In this document: positions 43,470-52,722 of the stretch, in pieces | How the letters are laid out: every line of letters starts with the position of its first letter | How positions within the stretch are numbered: the stretch's first letter is position 1 | From: Kordia jejudonensis | GTDB lineage: Bacteria; Bacteroidota; Bacteroidia; Flavobacteriales; Flavobacteriaceae | Direction: 5' to 3' | Length of the DNA: 64,000 nt | Assembly (NCBI RefSeq): GCF_001005315.1 | Contig: NZ_LBMG01000004.1 | Coordinates: 124,001-188,000 of the forward strand | The notes under the pieces: model-generated | The model's input: only the letters and a program-made list of their open reading frames with translations | Told to the model about the DNA's origin: nothing | Databases searched by the model: none | Translations under genes and position numbers: made by a program

Positions 43470-44060
43470 TTAGGCTAGGCTAGGCTAAATTTTAAATGTT
43501 AAATGTTGAATGTTGAATGTTGAATGTTGAATGTGAAAGAATAATTTCAACTGAACAGAGAACAGAGAACAGAGAATAACGAATAACGAATAACGAAATT
43601 ATAAATTATAAATGTTGAATTTTAAATGTACAAGTTAGTTTCAACTCAACAACTTAACAACTTAACAACTCAACAACTCAACAAAGAACAGAGAACAGAG
43701 AGTAAAGAATAACGAATAACGAATAACGAATTTTAAAATTATAAATGTTGAATTTTAAATGTACAAGTTAGTTTCAACTCAACAACTCAACAACTCAACA
43801 AAGAACAAAGAACAGAGAATAACGAATAACGAATTTTGAATTATAAATGTTAAATTTTAAATGTACGAGTTAGTTTCAACTCAACAACTCAACAACTCAA
43901 CAACTCAACAAAGAACAAAGAACAGAGAATAACGAATAACGAATAACGAATTTTGAATTATAAATGTTAAATTTTAAATGTACAAGTTAGTTTCAACTAA
44001 ACAACGAACAGAGAGCAACGAATAACGAAATTATAAATGTAAAAGTGTTCTTTCAATCAA
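43470..44060. repeat. Nested tandem-repeat block
   Basis: Short units occur in series: TAGGCT x3, ATGTTGA x5, AACAGAG x3, ATAACGA x3, and AACAACT or ACTCAAC runs. These are packed in a longer unit beginning TGTACAAGTTAGTTTCAACT that repeats at 43627, 43760, 43862 and 43979 (spacing 133, 102 and 117). No reading frame. The hierarchical form suggests repeated slippage plus unequal crossing-over. It lies between two plus-strand genes. Confidence 0.9.
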
Positions 44061-44114
44061 CAGATCCACAAACAAGCAAATTGACGAACTAACAATTAAC
44101 CCAAAACCCATAAA

Positions 44115-44504
44115 ATGAAAAACGACATTCAAAATAGAGCAGATGTACATTTGTTGGTGACTACGTTTTACGATCAAATTCGGAAAGATGCAGTACTTGG
44201 TCCAATTTTTAATGCTCGGATTACCCATTGGGACGCACATTTGGAGCATTTGACAGATTTTTGGGAAAGTAGTTTATTCTTCGTCAACAAATACAAAGGA
44301 AATCCGCTAGAAAAACACATTGAAGTCGATAAAGCTATCCAACATACAATCAATGAACAACATTTTGGCATTTGGCTTAACTATTGGATTCAAACCTTAG
44401 ATGTCCTTTTTGAAGGCGAAAAAGTCAATATTGCAAAGAATAGAGCACGCAAAATGGGAACATTTATTTACGTGAAATTATTTGAAGCACGCACACTAAA
44501 ATAA
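44115..44504 (+). CDS. Group III truncated haemoglobin
   Basis: 129 residues, a 2-over-2 globin. The start DVHLLVTTFYDQIRKDAVLGPIFNARI is typical of trHb group III, followed by the FWESSLF segment and the GNPLEKH region; the histidines of THWDAHLEHLTDFWE may include the proximal ligand. It binds O2 or NO; in bacteria group III proteins are linked to oxygen or nitrosative stress. It stands between the repeat block and the cytochrome c maturation gene on the same strand (116-base gap), which fits haem-related grouping. Confidence 0.87.
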   Translation: MKNDIQNRADVHLLVTTFYDQIRKDAVLGPIFNARITHWDAHLEHLTDFWESSLFFVNKYKGNPLEKHIEVDKAIQHTINEQHFGIWLNYWIQTLDVLFEGEKVNIAKNRARKMGTFIYVKLFEARTLK

Positions 44505-44575
44505 TGCCTACTTAGAATATTCCTAAATAAGCGTAAATAGAATGTTAAATAGACATTAAATTATACAAAATGCCG

Positions 44576-44583
44576 TATTTTTG
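44576..44583 (+). promoter_or_regulatory. -7 promoter element of the cytochrome c maturation gene
   Basis: TATTTTTG matches TAnnTTTG, 37 bases before ATG 44621. No TTG at the ideal distance; a TTA lies at about -33. Confidence 0.5.
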
Positions 44584-44620
44584 CATACTGAAATTTTGAT
44601 CTAATCGATAACGCTACATA

Positions 44621-47600
44621 ATGGGTAATTTCATCAAGAATATTCTCTTTTCTACACGATTAATGGCTGTCCTCTTTTTTGCATTCGCTTTGGCCATGGG
44701 AATAGGAACTTTTGTCGAAAGCGAACACGGAACAATAACAGCAAGAATTTGGATTTACAACGCATGGTGGTTTGAACTCATCATGTTGTTATTTATGGTA
44801 AATTTCTTTGGGAATATCTTTAAATATCGCTTGTATCGAAAAGAAAAATGGGCAACTTTATTGATTCATTTATCGTTCGTTTTTATCCTTCTTGGCGCAT
44901 TCGTCACACGTTATATTAGCTATGAAGGTGTGATGCCAATTCGTGAAGGCGCTACTGAAAATACCTTTCTTTCCGAAAAAACATACATTACGGCTTTCGT
45001 AGATGGCGAAATTAATGGCGAACCCAAACGTAAAGTCCTTAAGGGCGATTATTTAATTTCTCATAAAGGAATTGCACCAGGTTCTTGGTTAAATGGCGGT
45101 TTTCCATGGGAAAATGATTTCAACGGACAAGATTTTACCATTGATTACAAAGGATATATTCAAGGCGCAGAAGAAGGAATTATAGCAGATGAAAACGGAA
45201 TTGAATACCTTAAAATTGTAGAATCAGGTGGCGGAAATCGTCACAATCACTTTTTAGAATCAGGCAAAACGACCAGCATTCACAATATTTTGGTAGCGTT
45301 TAATAAGCCTGAAAAAGATACCATTAATCCCAACAAACCTATTATCAGTATTCGATCTACAGATGCTGGCTATACCATTCATAGTCCGTTTGAAGGCGAT
45401 TACATGATTATGGCGATGCAACAAGGTGGAAAAGTTGTAAAAGATAGTTTGCAAACATTTCAATTGCGTTCGTTATACAATTTAGGTGGGTTGCAATTTG
45501 TAATTCCTGATCCTGCCATCAAAGGAAAAATAGGCGTTGTAGAAACTCCTGAAAAGCTAAAAGATCAGGCAGATGCTATCATTTTGGAAGTCACAACAAA
45601 AGGAGAAACAGAAGAAGTACGTTTGCTTGGTGGAAAAGGAACATTGAATCCTCCAGTAACGACTAAGATTGGCGGATTGGATTTCCACTTGTCATTTGGA
45701 GCCGATCGAATGCAACTTCCGTTTAGCATCAAATTGAACGATTTTATTGCGGAACGTTACCCTGGAACTGTAGGACAAGGCGGTTACAAATCGTTTAAAA
45801 GTAGAGTTTCTGTGGTAGATGACGAACCTTTTGATTACGACATTTATATGAATCACATTATGGATCACAAAGGATATCGTTTTTTCCAAGCGCAATTTGA
45901 TAGAGATGAAAAAGGAACCATTCTTTCCGTAAGTCATGATTATTGGGGAACAAATATTACGTATTTAGGATACTTTTTACTGTATTTGGCATTAATGGTC
46001 ATCATGTTTGATAAAAACACACGTTTTGGTGCTTTAAAGAAACAATTAGAAAAAATTAAGAAGAAGAAAACGACATTAACAGTTGTCGCATTACTGTTGT
46101 TTAGTTTCGGTGCGATTGCTCAAGAAAAGCCTGAAACTACGGAAAAAGTAATTCAGGAAAAAGTGATTGTTCAAGAAGATGGACATGAAGGACACAATCA
46201 TGCGCCAGGCGAAGGACATGAGCATGAAGTTGTTACCAAAGAAATTACAGATACACAAATAGATTCTATCATTTCAGCCAACGCGGTTGCTAAAGAACAT
46301 GCGGAAAAGTTTGGTCGTTTGATCATTCAGGATGATGATGGACGTATGAAACCTGCCAATACGTTTGCACAAGAATTGGTGCGTAAATTGAGCAAATCAA
46401 ACACATATAATGATTTATCAGCGAATCAGGTTTTCTTATCCATGATTCAATATCCAAAACTTTGGTACAATGCAAATATTATTAGCGTAAAACGTCAAAA
46501 ACACGACAGTATTCGAAAAATTATTGGGATTGAAAAATCGGATTATTACGCCAAACTTACAGATTTCTTTGATGAAAGAGGACAATATAAATTAGCGCCG
46601 TATTTAGAAGATGCGTATGCTTCAAACACACCAAATCAGTATCAAAAAGCGATTAAAGAATTCGATTTAAAACTTGGGTTATTAAACAGAGCAGTTTCAG
46701 GCGATATTTTAAAAATCTTTCCAATTCCAAATCACGAAAACAACAAATGGATTTCAGGGAGAAACTATTTGGACAATCCAGATCAAGGTATCAAAGATTC
46801 AGCGTATGCGAAGTATGTAAAAAATGCAATGCCTGTATACACCTTGATTTTAAACGCTTCTAACAAAAGTAAAGATTATAAAGAAGCTGACAGAATGCTG
46901 GAAAGTTTTCGTAAACGTCAGGAAGAATTTGGAAGTGATGTGCTTCCTTCTATGAATAAAATTGAAGCAGAAATTTCATATAACAAATACAACGTTTTTG
47001 AAAAGCTAATGATGTATTATTTATTGGTTGGCGCGTTGATGTTTTTCTCAATTATTTTCCAAATTTTCAAAAACAATAAATTCATTCGTCGAAAAATTAC
47101 CGTCTATAAGTTTGCCATTATAGGACTTTTTGTGTTGCATACGTTAGGTTTGATAGCACGTTGGTATATTTCAGGTCATGCACCTTGGAGTGACGCCTAC
47201 GAATCTATGATTTACGTCGCTTGGGCAACCATGTTATTTGGATTGTTATTTGGGCGAAAATCTGACTTAACCATTTCTTCAACAACTTTTGTAGTAGCTA
47301 TGATTTTATGGGGCGCACACATGAATTGGCTCGATCCAAATATTGCCAACTTGCAACCTGTTTTAGACAGTTATTGGTTGTTAATTCACGTTGCAGTGAT
47401 TGTTGCCAGTTACGGACCTTTTGCATTAGCGATGATTTTAGGAATCGTTTCGCTATTGCTGATACTTTTGACCACAAAAGAGAATAAAAAACGTATGGAA
47501 CTCAACCTAAAAGAAATTACCATTATCAATGAAATGGCAATTACGATTGGTTTGGTCATGTTGACTATTGGTAACTTCCTTGGCGGAATGTGGGCAAATG

Positions 47601-47917
47601 AAAGCTGGGGACGTTATTGGGGCTGGGATCCAAAAGAAACTTGGGCATTAATTAGTATTATGGTGTATGCATTTGTATTGCATATGCGTTTGGTGCCAGG
47701 ATTACGCGGAAGATGGTTTTTCAATTGGATGGCAATTGCAGCTTTTGGCTCTATATTATTTACCTATTTTGGTGTAAACTTCGTCTTAAGCGGATTGCAC
47801 TCGTATGCAACTGGAGACGCCGTTTTAGGACCTAAATTTGTTATTGTAGCGACAACTGTATGGTTGATTTATGGAGGATTGACCTATTGGCGCTATCGAG
47901 TTCATTACAAAAAGTAA
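44621..47917 (+). CDS. ccsBA: Fused cytochrome c maturation protein CcsB-CcsA (system II)
   Basis: 1098 residues. The N-terminal part is ResB/CcsB-like: MGNFIKNILFSTRLMAVLFFAFALAMGIGTF (first helix), four helices and a large periplasmic domain (residues about 120-440). The C-terminal part (residues about 780-1098) is CcsA-like with the WWD haem-handling motif (WGRYWGWDPKETWALIS near residues 995-1010) and histidines in flanking helices. System II moves haem out and links it to CXXCH motifs of apocytochromes. Residues about 520-545 form a His-rich segment (EDGHEGHNHAPGEGHEHE), unusual and possibly metal-binding. It is a single gene with a hairpin after it. Confidence 0.92.
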   Translation: MGNFIKNILFSTRLMAVLFFAFALAMGIGTFVESEHGTITARIWIYNAWWFELIMLLFMVNFFGNIFKYRLYRKEKWATLLIHLSFVFILLGAFVTRYISYEGVMPIREGATENTFLSEKTYITAFVDGEINGEPKRKVLKGDYLISHKGIAPGSWLNGGFPWENDFNGQDFTIDYKGYIQGAEEGIIADENGIEYLKIVESGGGNRHNHFLESGKTTSIHNILVAFNKPEKDTINPNKPIISIRSTDAGYTIHSPFEGDYMIMAMQQGGKVVKDSLQTFQLRSLYNLGGLQFVIPDPAIKGKIGVVETPEKLKDQADAIILEVTTKGETEEVRLLGGKGTLNPPVTTKIGGLDFHLSFGADRMQLPFSIKLNDFIAERYPGTVGQGGYKSFKSRVSVVDDEPFDYDIYMNHIMDHKGYRFFQAQFDRDEKGTILSVSHDYWGTNITYLGYFLLYLALMVIMFDKNTRFGALKKQLEKIKKKKTTLTVVALLLFSFGAIAQEKPETTEKVIQEKVIVQEDGHEGHNHAPGEGHEHEVVTKEITDTQIDSIISANAVAKEHAEKFGRLIIQDDDGRMKPANTFAQELVRKLSKSNTYNDLSANQVFLSMIQYPKLWYNANIISVKRQKHDSIRKIIGIEKSDYYAKLTDFFDERGQYKLAPYLEDAYASNTPNQYQKAIKEFDLKLGLLNRAVSGDILKIFPIPNHENNKWISGRNYLDNPDQGIKDSAYAKYVKNAMPVYTLILNASNKSKDYKEADRMLESFRKRQEEFGSDVLPSMNKIEAEISYNKYNVFEKLMMYYLLVGALMFFSIIFQIFKNNKFIRRKITVYKFAIIGLFVLHTLGLIARWYISGHAPWSDAYESMIYVAWATMLFGLLFGRKSDLTISSTTFVVAMILWGAHMNWLDPNIANLQPVLDSYWLLIHVAVIVASYGPFALAMILGIVSLLLILLTTKENKKRMELNLKEITIINEMAITIGLVMLTIGNFLGGMWANESWGRYWGWDPKETWALISIMVYAFVLHMRLVPGLRGRWFFNWMAIAAFGSILFTYFGVNFVLSGLHSYATGDAVLGPKFVIVATTVWLIYGGLTYWRYRVHYKK

Positions 47918-47939
47918 TTCTTTATATATACGAATTCAT

Positions 47940-47978
47940 AAGCGCGTTATTGTTAGTTTTTAGCTAGCAATTAACGCG
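47940..47978. terminator. Bidirectional hairpin terminator
   Basis: AAGCGCGTTATTG and CAATTAACGCGCTT form a long, slightly bulged stem around the CTAGC/GTTAG centre, ending in ATTT on the plus strand. It ends the ccsBA transcript and overlaps the last codons of the minus-strand 57-aa gene. Confidence 0.65.
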
Positions 47979-48133
47979 CTTATTTCGTTTAATGTCAAAC
48001 TTGTTTGAATCTTATCAATATTTACTAATGAGATGACCGAATGTGAATCATATGCTGCATATGATACAATATGATCTACATTTACTTGAAACTCTACATT
48101 ATCGATATCTGTGATTTCTATAAATTGTGCCAT
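47960..48133 (-). CDS. Small FlbD-like protein (57 aa)
   Basis: A 57-residue frame (ATG at 48133, TAA at 47960-47962). Sequence MAQFIEITDIDNVEFQVNVD then HIVSYAAYDSHSVISLVNID. The pattern I-x-I-T-x-x-D-N-V-x-F-x-V-N-x-D-H-I followed by S-V-I-S-L resembles the small FlbD family (ITxLNGxxFxVNxDHI...TxIxLxNG), first described beside flagellar genes but present more widely. No flagellar genes are here. The gene is convergent with ccsBA and lies in a 400-base gap otherwise empty. Function unknown. Confidence 0.6.
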   Translation of the reverse strand: MAQFIEITDIDNVEFQVNVDHIVSYAAYDSHSVISLVNIDKIQTSLTLNEISALIAS

Positions 48134-48320
48134 GATTTATTTTTTGAAACAAAATAATAGAAACGCATCATATAATTCGCAGGATAAACACCCTTTTTTG
48201 CTTGCAACGATGTTGGAGATTTTGTGGAAAAAGTCAAGTCGTTCGTAAGAAAAATATGAACTTATTATTGTTCAAGGACTATTTTGTTTTAAGAAATATA
48301 TACGTTTTCTTTTTTAAAAA

Positions 48321-48797
48321 TTACCGTTGTATTTCTTGATTCAGCCAATATACACGATACATTGCTGTGTAGTCATCAGAGAGTTTTTCTGTCAAATATG
48401 TTTCAAACATATTATTTTTATTTTCTGTTTGCGGAAATAGTTTACCGTATTTCTTTTGTAACATCGGTCTGACTTTTTCACGCCATTTATGTACTAGTGT
48501 TTCTATGTTTTCGATGGTTGCAAACGTATATTCTTCTAAGTTTGTATTTGATATCGTATCCACCTGTACATTTGTCGGATGCAGGAAAATTGCTTTGCCA
48601 CACAGATTAAACTGTACACCTTCTTTTCGCTCTTTTTTTAGATGTTTCAAAAGGTCAATGTCTTCACATTTGTCTTTGTATTGAGTAAAATTTAAAACAA
48701 TTTTGTCTTTCGGAATTTCCTGCGCGCATAGATTTCCCGTCAAGGCGAAGAGGAAAAATATGAGAATTATCTTAATTAGCATAATTATGTGTTTCAT
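48321..48797 (-). CDS. Small secreted protein, family not recognised
   Basis: 158 residues from ATG 48797 (an upstream ATG at 48809 adds four residues). Signal peptide MKHIIMLIKIILIFFLFALTGNLCAQ. The mature part begins EIPKDKIVLNFTQYKDKCEDIDLLK and has two cysteines and a helical middle. It ends YRVYWLNQEIQR. The last part resembles the end of the next gene (HQVYWSSN), and both have similar length, so the two are probably distant relatives. No function known. Confidence 0.62.
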   Translation of the reverse strand: MKHIIMLIKIILIFFLFALTGNLCAQEIPKDKIVLNFTQYKDKCEDIDLLKHLKKERKEGVQFNLCGKAIFLHPTNVQVDTISNTNLEEYTFATIENIETLVHKWREKVRPMLQKKYGKLFPQTENKNNMFETYLTEKLSDDYTAMYRVYWLNQEIQR

Positions 48798-48924
48798 TTT
48801 GTAAAGCATTAGTGATAGCGTTTTCCAAGTTTATTCTTTTTTGACAGTTAATACCTTTTGCATTTGATGTATTGTTTTGTACGTTTATTACCTTTACTAT
48901 TAATTCACTAAAGAGTATTAATTT

Positions 48925-49347
48925 TTAATTACTTGACCAATAAACCTGATGCTTACTATAGTTTTGTGGACTTGTTTCTTCGATAATATAAATTTTCTCA
49001 AATGTATCTTTTTTAGAGAACATATCTTTCTTAAGGTGCTCTTGATAGAGATATGAATGTTTCACAAAATCAAGAGAATTAAAGGTTTGCAACGTAATTG
49101 TTGAACTATGATTATCTATTTTAATAAATCGTTCTTGACAAAAGAAAAAAGTTTTAGCATCTAACTTATTCATTTTTCCATTAAAATTCACTGTGGAGAT
49201 GTCTTCCTTTTTATTGGATTTAGGTTTGACACAATCTATTGATTGTCCATCTTTAAAAAAGATGTAGATAACTTCTTCTTGTTGACCTGAACACTGCGTA
49301 TGGATTAAAGAAAACAATAGAATCAATATTATTTTTATTCTGTACAT
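48925..49347 (-). CDS. Small secreted protein, family not recognised
   Basis: 140 residues with a lipoprotein-like signal (MYRIKIILILLFSLIHTQC, Cys19). The body is beta-rich: EVIYIFFKDGQSIDCVKPKSN, then TFFFCQERFIKIDNHSSTITLQTFN, then FEKIYIIEETSPQNYSKHQVYW. It is in the same orientation as its neighbours. The C-terminal QVYW matches RVYW in the gene at 48321, suggesting a small family. Function unknown. Confidence 0.6.
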   Translation of the reverse strand: MYRIKIILILLFSLIHTQCSGQQEEVIYIFFKDGQSIDCVKPKSNKKEDISTVNFNGKMNKLDAKTFFFCQERFIKIDNHSSTITLQTFNSLDFVKHSYLYQEHLKKDMFSKKDTFEKIYIIEETSPQNYSKHQVYWSSN

Positions 49348-49445
49348 ATTTGATTGAGATTATTAGCTTTATAGTTATTAATTGTATTTGTAATATTCTA
49401 TTTTTCATTATTCGGTTTAATTTTAAAGTTAGGATCTTTAAAATC

Positions 49446-49976
49446 TTAGTTAGCGGGAAAAACATTAAAATTCCCTAAAGACGACCATTGATTATTTTTA
49501 TTTTTTTGAAAAACTTTTAGTAATACATTATGCGAACCTGATGTGATAACTATCGCATAGTTTTGATCCATAGAGAATAAAGGTTTGGAAATAGTTTGTT
49601 TGTAATATTCATATTGATTTTGTTCTTTTTCTGCCGATTTGTAACTGCGTAGTTTTGGGTTTTTGAAATTAATTTTCAAAAAGTCTATGGTATCAATTTG
49701 TATTAAATAATGCGAAATTTCTTTAGGATTAAATATTTTCTCTTTTAATAGAGGTGTTATTTCCTTTAACTTATTTATTTCTGATAATATCTTGTTTATA
49801 TCTTCCATGTTTTCAAATTGTTTGAATACTACGCCATTTTCAGTGAGCTTCATCAAATATTCATCATGTAAATATTCTTCACCTACAAGGTTAATGATAT
49901 CAGATTCATCAGTATTTTTCTGAGAATTACATCCTAAAATAAAAATTATTATCAATATTAAAATTACTTTTTTCAT
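49446..49976 (-). CDS. Lipoprotein, probable paralogue of the 50454 gene product
   Basis: 176 residues with lipobox ILGC (Cys16). The C-terminal half (KPLFSMDQNYAIVITSGSHNVLLKVFQKNKNNQWSS) lines up with the C-terminus of the lipoprotein at 50454 (IHFNDDYSKAVVIMGMSRG... VDRKWLIIKRENLHIS): a strand, DYxxAIV, a turn, then a W-containing strand. Each lies 3' of a copy of the metallopeptidase C-terminus. It starts 6 bases after the peptidase fragment (49983-50384). A protective (immunity-like) or partner role is possible. High AT content. Confidence 0.6.
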   Translation of the reverse strand: MKKVILILIIIFILGCNSQKNTDESDIINLVGEEYLHDEYLMKLTENGVVFKQFENMEDINKILSEINKLKEITPLLKEKIFNPKEISHYLIQIDTIDFLKINFKNPKLRSYKSAEKEQNQYEYYKQTISKPLFSMDQNYAIVITSGSHNVLLKVFQKNKNNQWSSLGNFNVFPAN

Positions 49977-49982
49977 ACAATA

Positions 49983-50431
49983 TTAATTAGGAAAACAAGG
50001 TGAATTTGAGTTATTAATTACATTAGATTGTGGTTGAATCGTAATTGCGTTTGGAATACCATTTTCATCATAAAATTGATATGTGAAATCCATGTTTTTT
50101 AACTCAGCTAATCCACGATAATGTATTCTTTCTTGCTCAGCAAATATAAAAGTAGTTCCAAAAAGAGTTGTTTCTTCAAGCGAACCTGACCATACTAAAT
50201 CTTTTAAATAACTGTCAAATAATTGTGGTGAATTTTCTTGATATCCCATATTCAAACCAACTGTTTTTAATGTATGTATCATATCATCAACAAAGATAGT
50301 CATATATTGATGGTCTAAAACTTGTAAAGTTCCAATAAGTCCTTGTGGATTATTATTAGCCTGATATTTCGTGTATGCTTGCACTAAAGCTTTATAATCA
50401 GGATTATTTATAGCATTAGTTACTAAGATAT
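49983..50431 (-). pseudogene. Decayed C-terminal fragment of a metallopeptidase-like lipoprotein
   Basis: The open frame runs from a stop near 50432 to the end at 49983. Its first usable start is a GTG at 50384 (133 residues). The sequence GLIGTLQVLDHQYMTIFVDD and YLKDLVWSGSLEETT aligns with TLAQHTYMAEKYVIPIA and YYMWYGWEGLEEYDF at the end of the 51031 gene. The region that would carry the HEAIH zinc motif and the N-terminus is missing. It is best read as a truncated duplicate. Upstream, 22 bases away, is the stop of the lipoprotein gene at 50454. Confidence 0.6.
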
Positions 50432-50453
50432 ATTATTATTTTACTTTTGAGCT

Positions 50454-51059
50454 TTAAGAAATATGTAAGTTTTCCCTTTTAATAATCAACCATTTTCTAT
50501 CGACTCTTTCTAGTACAATGATATCAGCAAAACCACTCAATTTTCCTCTACTCATGCCCATAATAACTACCGCTTTTGAATAATCGTCGTTGAAATGAAT
50601 TGTTGAGAGATTGTATAAAATGTCAATTGAATTGAATATGTCTTTTTCCTCATTGATATAGCGAGTTGTATAGTTACCTTCCTTTTGAAGTTTTTGTAAT
50701 TCAATAGTTAATATTTCCTCTTTTTGTCCAAATTTAATCTTGAAAGTCGTATCAATTTCACTTAGAATATCATTTATTTTAGCTGAATTTTCTAAACTAA
50801 TAGGTTGCATGATTTGCTTTAATCCGACCGAAATTATTTTAGTTGAATTTCTTGTGATAGGATTGTCATAACTATCTGTAGTTTTTGGTGGTATAGGAAT
50901 AGGTTTCGAGAATTTATCAATTAATGTACTAACAATTTCATGAGTATGTACAGTTGTTTCGTGTTGAACGGAATTGTCCTCATTCTCACATGAAGTCAAA
51001 GAAAGTATCATTACAAAAATGATAATAAATTTAGTTACAATTAACTGACGTGCTACCAT
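50454..51059 (-). CDS. Lipoprotein, partner of the metallopeptidase-like protein
   Basis: 201 residues. The start overlaps the end of the 51031 gene by 29 bases, which implies co-translation. Signal peptide with lipobox LSLTSC (Cys24). It is mainly helical in the middle (NSAKINDILSEIDTTFKIKF) with a beta-rich C-terminus (DDYSKAVVIMGMSRGKLSGFADIIVLERVDRKWLIIK). A shorter relative lies at 49446. The overlap with the metallopeptidase-like gene suggests a functional pair, such as enzyme plus inhibitor; this is inference. Confidence 0.65.
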   Translation of the reverse strand: MVARQLIVTKFIIIFVMILSLTSCENEDNSVQHETTVHTHEIVSTLIDKFSKPIPIPPKTTDSYDNPITRNSTKIISVGLKQIMQPISLENSAKINDILSEIDTTFKIKFGQKEEILTIELQKLQKEGNYTTRYINEEKDIFNSIDILYNLSTIHFNDDYSKAVVIMGMSRGKLSGFADIIVLERVDRKWLIIKRENLHIS

Positions 51060-52722
51060 TTACGATTGATTGATATTGATTATATTGTTGTTTTAATGTT
51101 GTAGTTAGTCGATTCTGAAAATCATATTCTTCTAACCCTTCCCATCCGTACCACATGTAATATTCTAATGGATGTGAATTACCGTCTATTTCTCTTACTG
51201 CTTTTGCAATAGGTATGACATATTTTTCAGCCATGTATGTATGCTGTGCTAATGTGACAGGATCATCTATATTATAATTTGGATCTTCGGCTAAGTCTTT
51301 ATAATACTGATAGAGCTGTAACAATCTTGGTTTATTATTAGGATCTACACCATTCTGATGTTTACTTACAAATCTAAATATTTCTGCATGAATTGCTTCG
51401 TGTAGCAAAGTTGAGATTAATTCTAATGTTGGTTCTCCCAAATCTTCAATTATTATTTTGACAGTTCCATTAATATCCACTTGATTACCGTCAGTACACG
51501 CAACATCGGTATTTTGACAATTTCCAACAGTTAAAATTAATTTATATTTTGGATCATTAGTAAATTGATCTATTGTATTTTTATATAAGTTTCCGTTTGC
51601 GTTTTTTATTTTATTATATGCACATTCTGCTCTGGTTCCTACAAAACTTGGATCTAATATAACACTATTTTCTTTATCTAGTATACCACCATTTCTCACT
51701 AATTCAATAGCCTCATCAACAAACGCTTTACTTTCATCACATCCATTAGCTACAATAAAACTCTTTATATCATCTGCATACACGCTACCTTGTTGGCTTT
51801 GCAGCCAGTCAATATCACTTGCTGATAAAGGTAAGCTATTATCAAAACTTCCCAAAGCTCCATCATTTACACAATCAACAACTTCTTGCCAAGCAGGAAC
51901 AAAAGGAACAGTAGGAATGGGTTCGTCAGGTGTATTTGGATCAACAGGTGTTGTAGCATTTCCACCATTGTCTGTTGGAGGAAATGGATCATTTGGATTT
52001 GTACTACTTGAACCTGTACTTGAACCGCCGCCGCTGACACATCCAGTAACAACCCAGCCACCATAACAAATTCTAAATGGTTGTTCGCCTGGAGAACCAT
52101 AGCAAGTTTGTCCGTAAGAATGGTTATTTCCTGCTGTACAGTTAAAATAAACACAATCTACTTCATCGCTCCATGCAATGATTTCTTCACTTGGACTCCC
52201 ACAAGGAGAGTTTTCAATTCCTGTTAAAAGTGCAGCATCATTTATATAAGTTACTGTTGCTCCATTAATATCAGGAATGCGTCCATCATCACTATCAATT
52301 AAAGGATGATAAATTAAAACTTGCATATAACGACCATCGTTAAAAACAGTCAGCATGTAATTTTCAAATCCATCCAATAGCGGTGTATTGCGTGTCATTG
52401 TAAAAATATAATTGGTAAAGTGATCGCCGTTTAATTGCATAAAACGATTCGTATTTACAGTAAATCCATACGTGTTGGATGTAACATCTTCAGGTAGAAA
52501 TTGATTTCGCTGTTCAAATCGTTTTGTTAAAAATAAATCCAACTCTTTATTGGTTTGACGAATGGAATCGCCTTTTACCATATAACCAGTGACATTAAGC
52601 GTTTTTAATTGTGTTTCATGTTCAATAGTAAGTTCTTGCTCTTTTTCACAATTTGTAAAACTTATTGACAAAATAAGCGACAAGAGTAAAAGTTTGGAAT
52701 AGTTTTTAAGTTTTCGTGTCAT
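51031..52722 (-). CDS. Metallopeptidase-like lipoprotein with Pro/Gly-rich linker
   Basis: 563 residues from ATG 52722 (ATG 52731 is also possible). Lipobox SFTNC (Cys25). An N-terminal domain (residues about 30-230) with five or more cysteines is joined by a low-complexity linker (CVSGGGSSTGSSSTNPNDPFPP and TPVDPNTPDEPIPTVPFVP) to a C-terminal domain with HEAIHAEI (His441, Glu442, His445), a zinc-metallopeptidase HExxH motif. The rest of the C-terminus (TYMAEKYVIPIAKAVREID, YGWEGLEEYDF) is duplicated as a fragment at 49983. Modular form and an overlapping lipoprotein gene resemble secreted effector/immunity pairs. Family not recognised. Confidence 0.7.
   Translation of the reverse strand: MTRKLKNYSKLLLLSLILSISFTNCEKEQELTIEHETQLKTLNVTGYMVKGDSIRQTNKELDLFLTKRFEQRNQFLPEDVTSNTYGFTVNTNRFMQLNGDHFTNYIFTMTRNTPLLDGFENYMLTVFNDGRYMQVLIYHPLIDSDDGRIPDINGATVTYINDAALLTGIENSPCGSPSEEIIAWSDEVDCVYFNCTAGNNHSYGQTCYGSPGEQPFRICYGGWVVTGCVSGGGSSTGSSSTNPNDPFPPTDNGGNATTPVDPNTPDEPIPTVPFVPAWQEVVDCVNDGALGSFDNSLPLSASDIDWLQSQQGSVYADDIKSFIVANGCDESKAFVDEAIELVRNGGILDKENSVILDPSFVGTRAECAYNKIKNANGNLYKNTIDQFTNDPKYKLILTVGNCQNTDVACTDGNQVDINGTVKIIIEDLGEPTLELISTLLHEAIHAEIFRFVSKHQNGVDPNNKPRLLQLYQYYKDLAEDPNYNIDDPVTLAQHTYMAEKYVIPIAKAVREIDGNSHPLEYYMWYGWEGLEEYDFQNRLTTTLKQQYNQYQSIVNGSTSVNCN

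Noticed and set aside
43470-44060. CRISPR-like array
   Set aside because: Unit lengths are 6-9 bp and longer units are irregular and contiguous without unique spacers; no cas genes are present.
49253-49465. 70-residue minus-strand frame
   Set aside because: It overlaps the signal-peptide-bearing 48925 gene and the end of the 49446 gene in a different frame, and has no motif.
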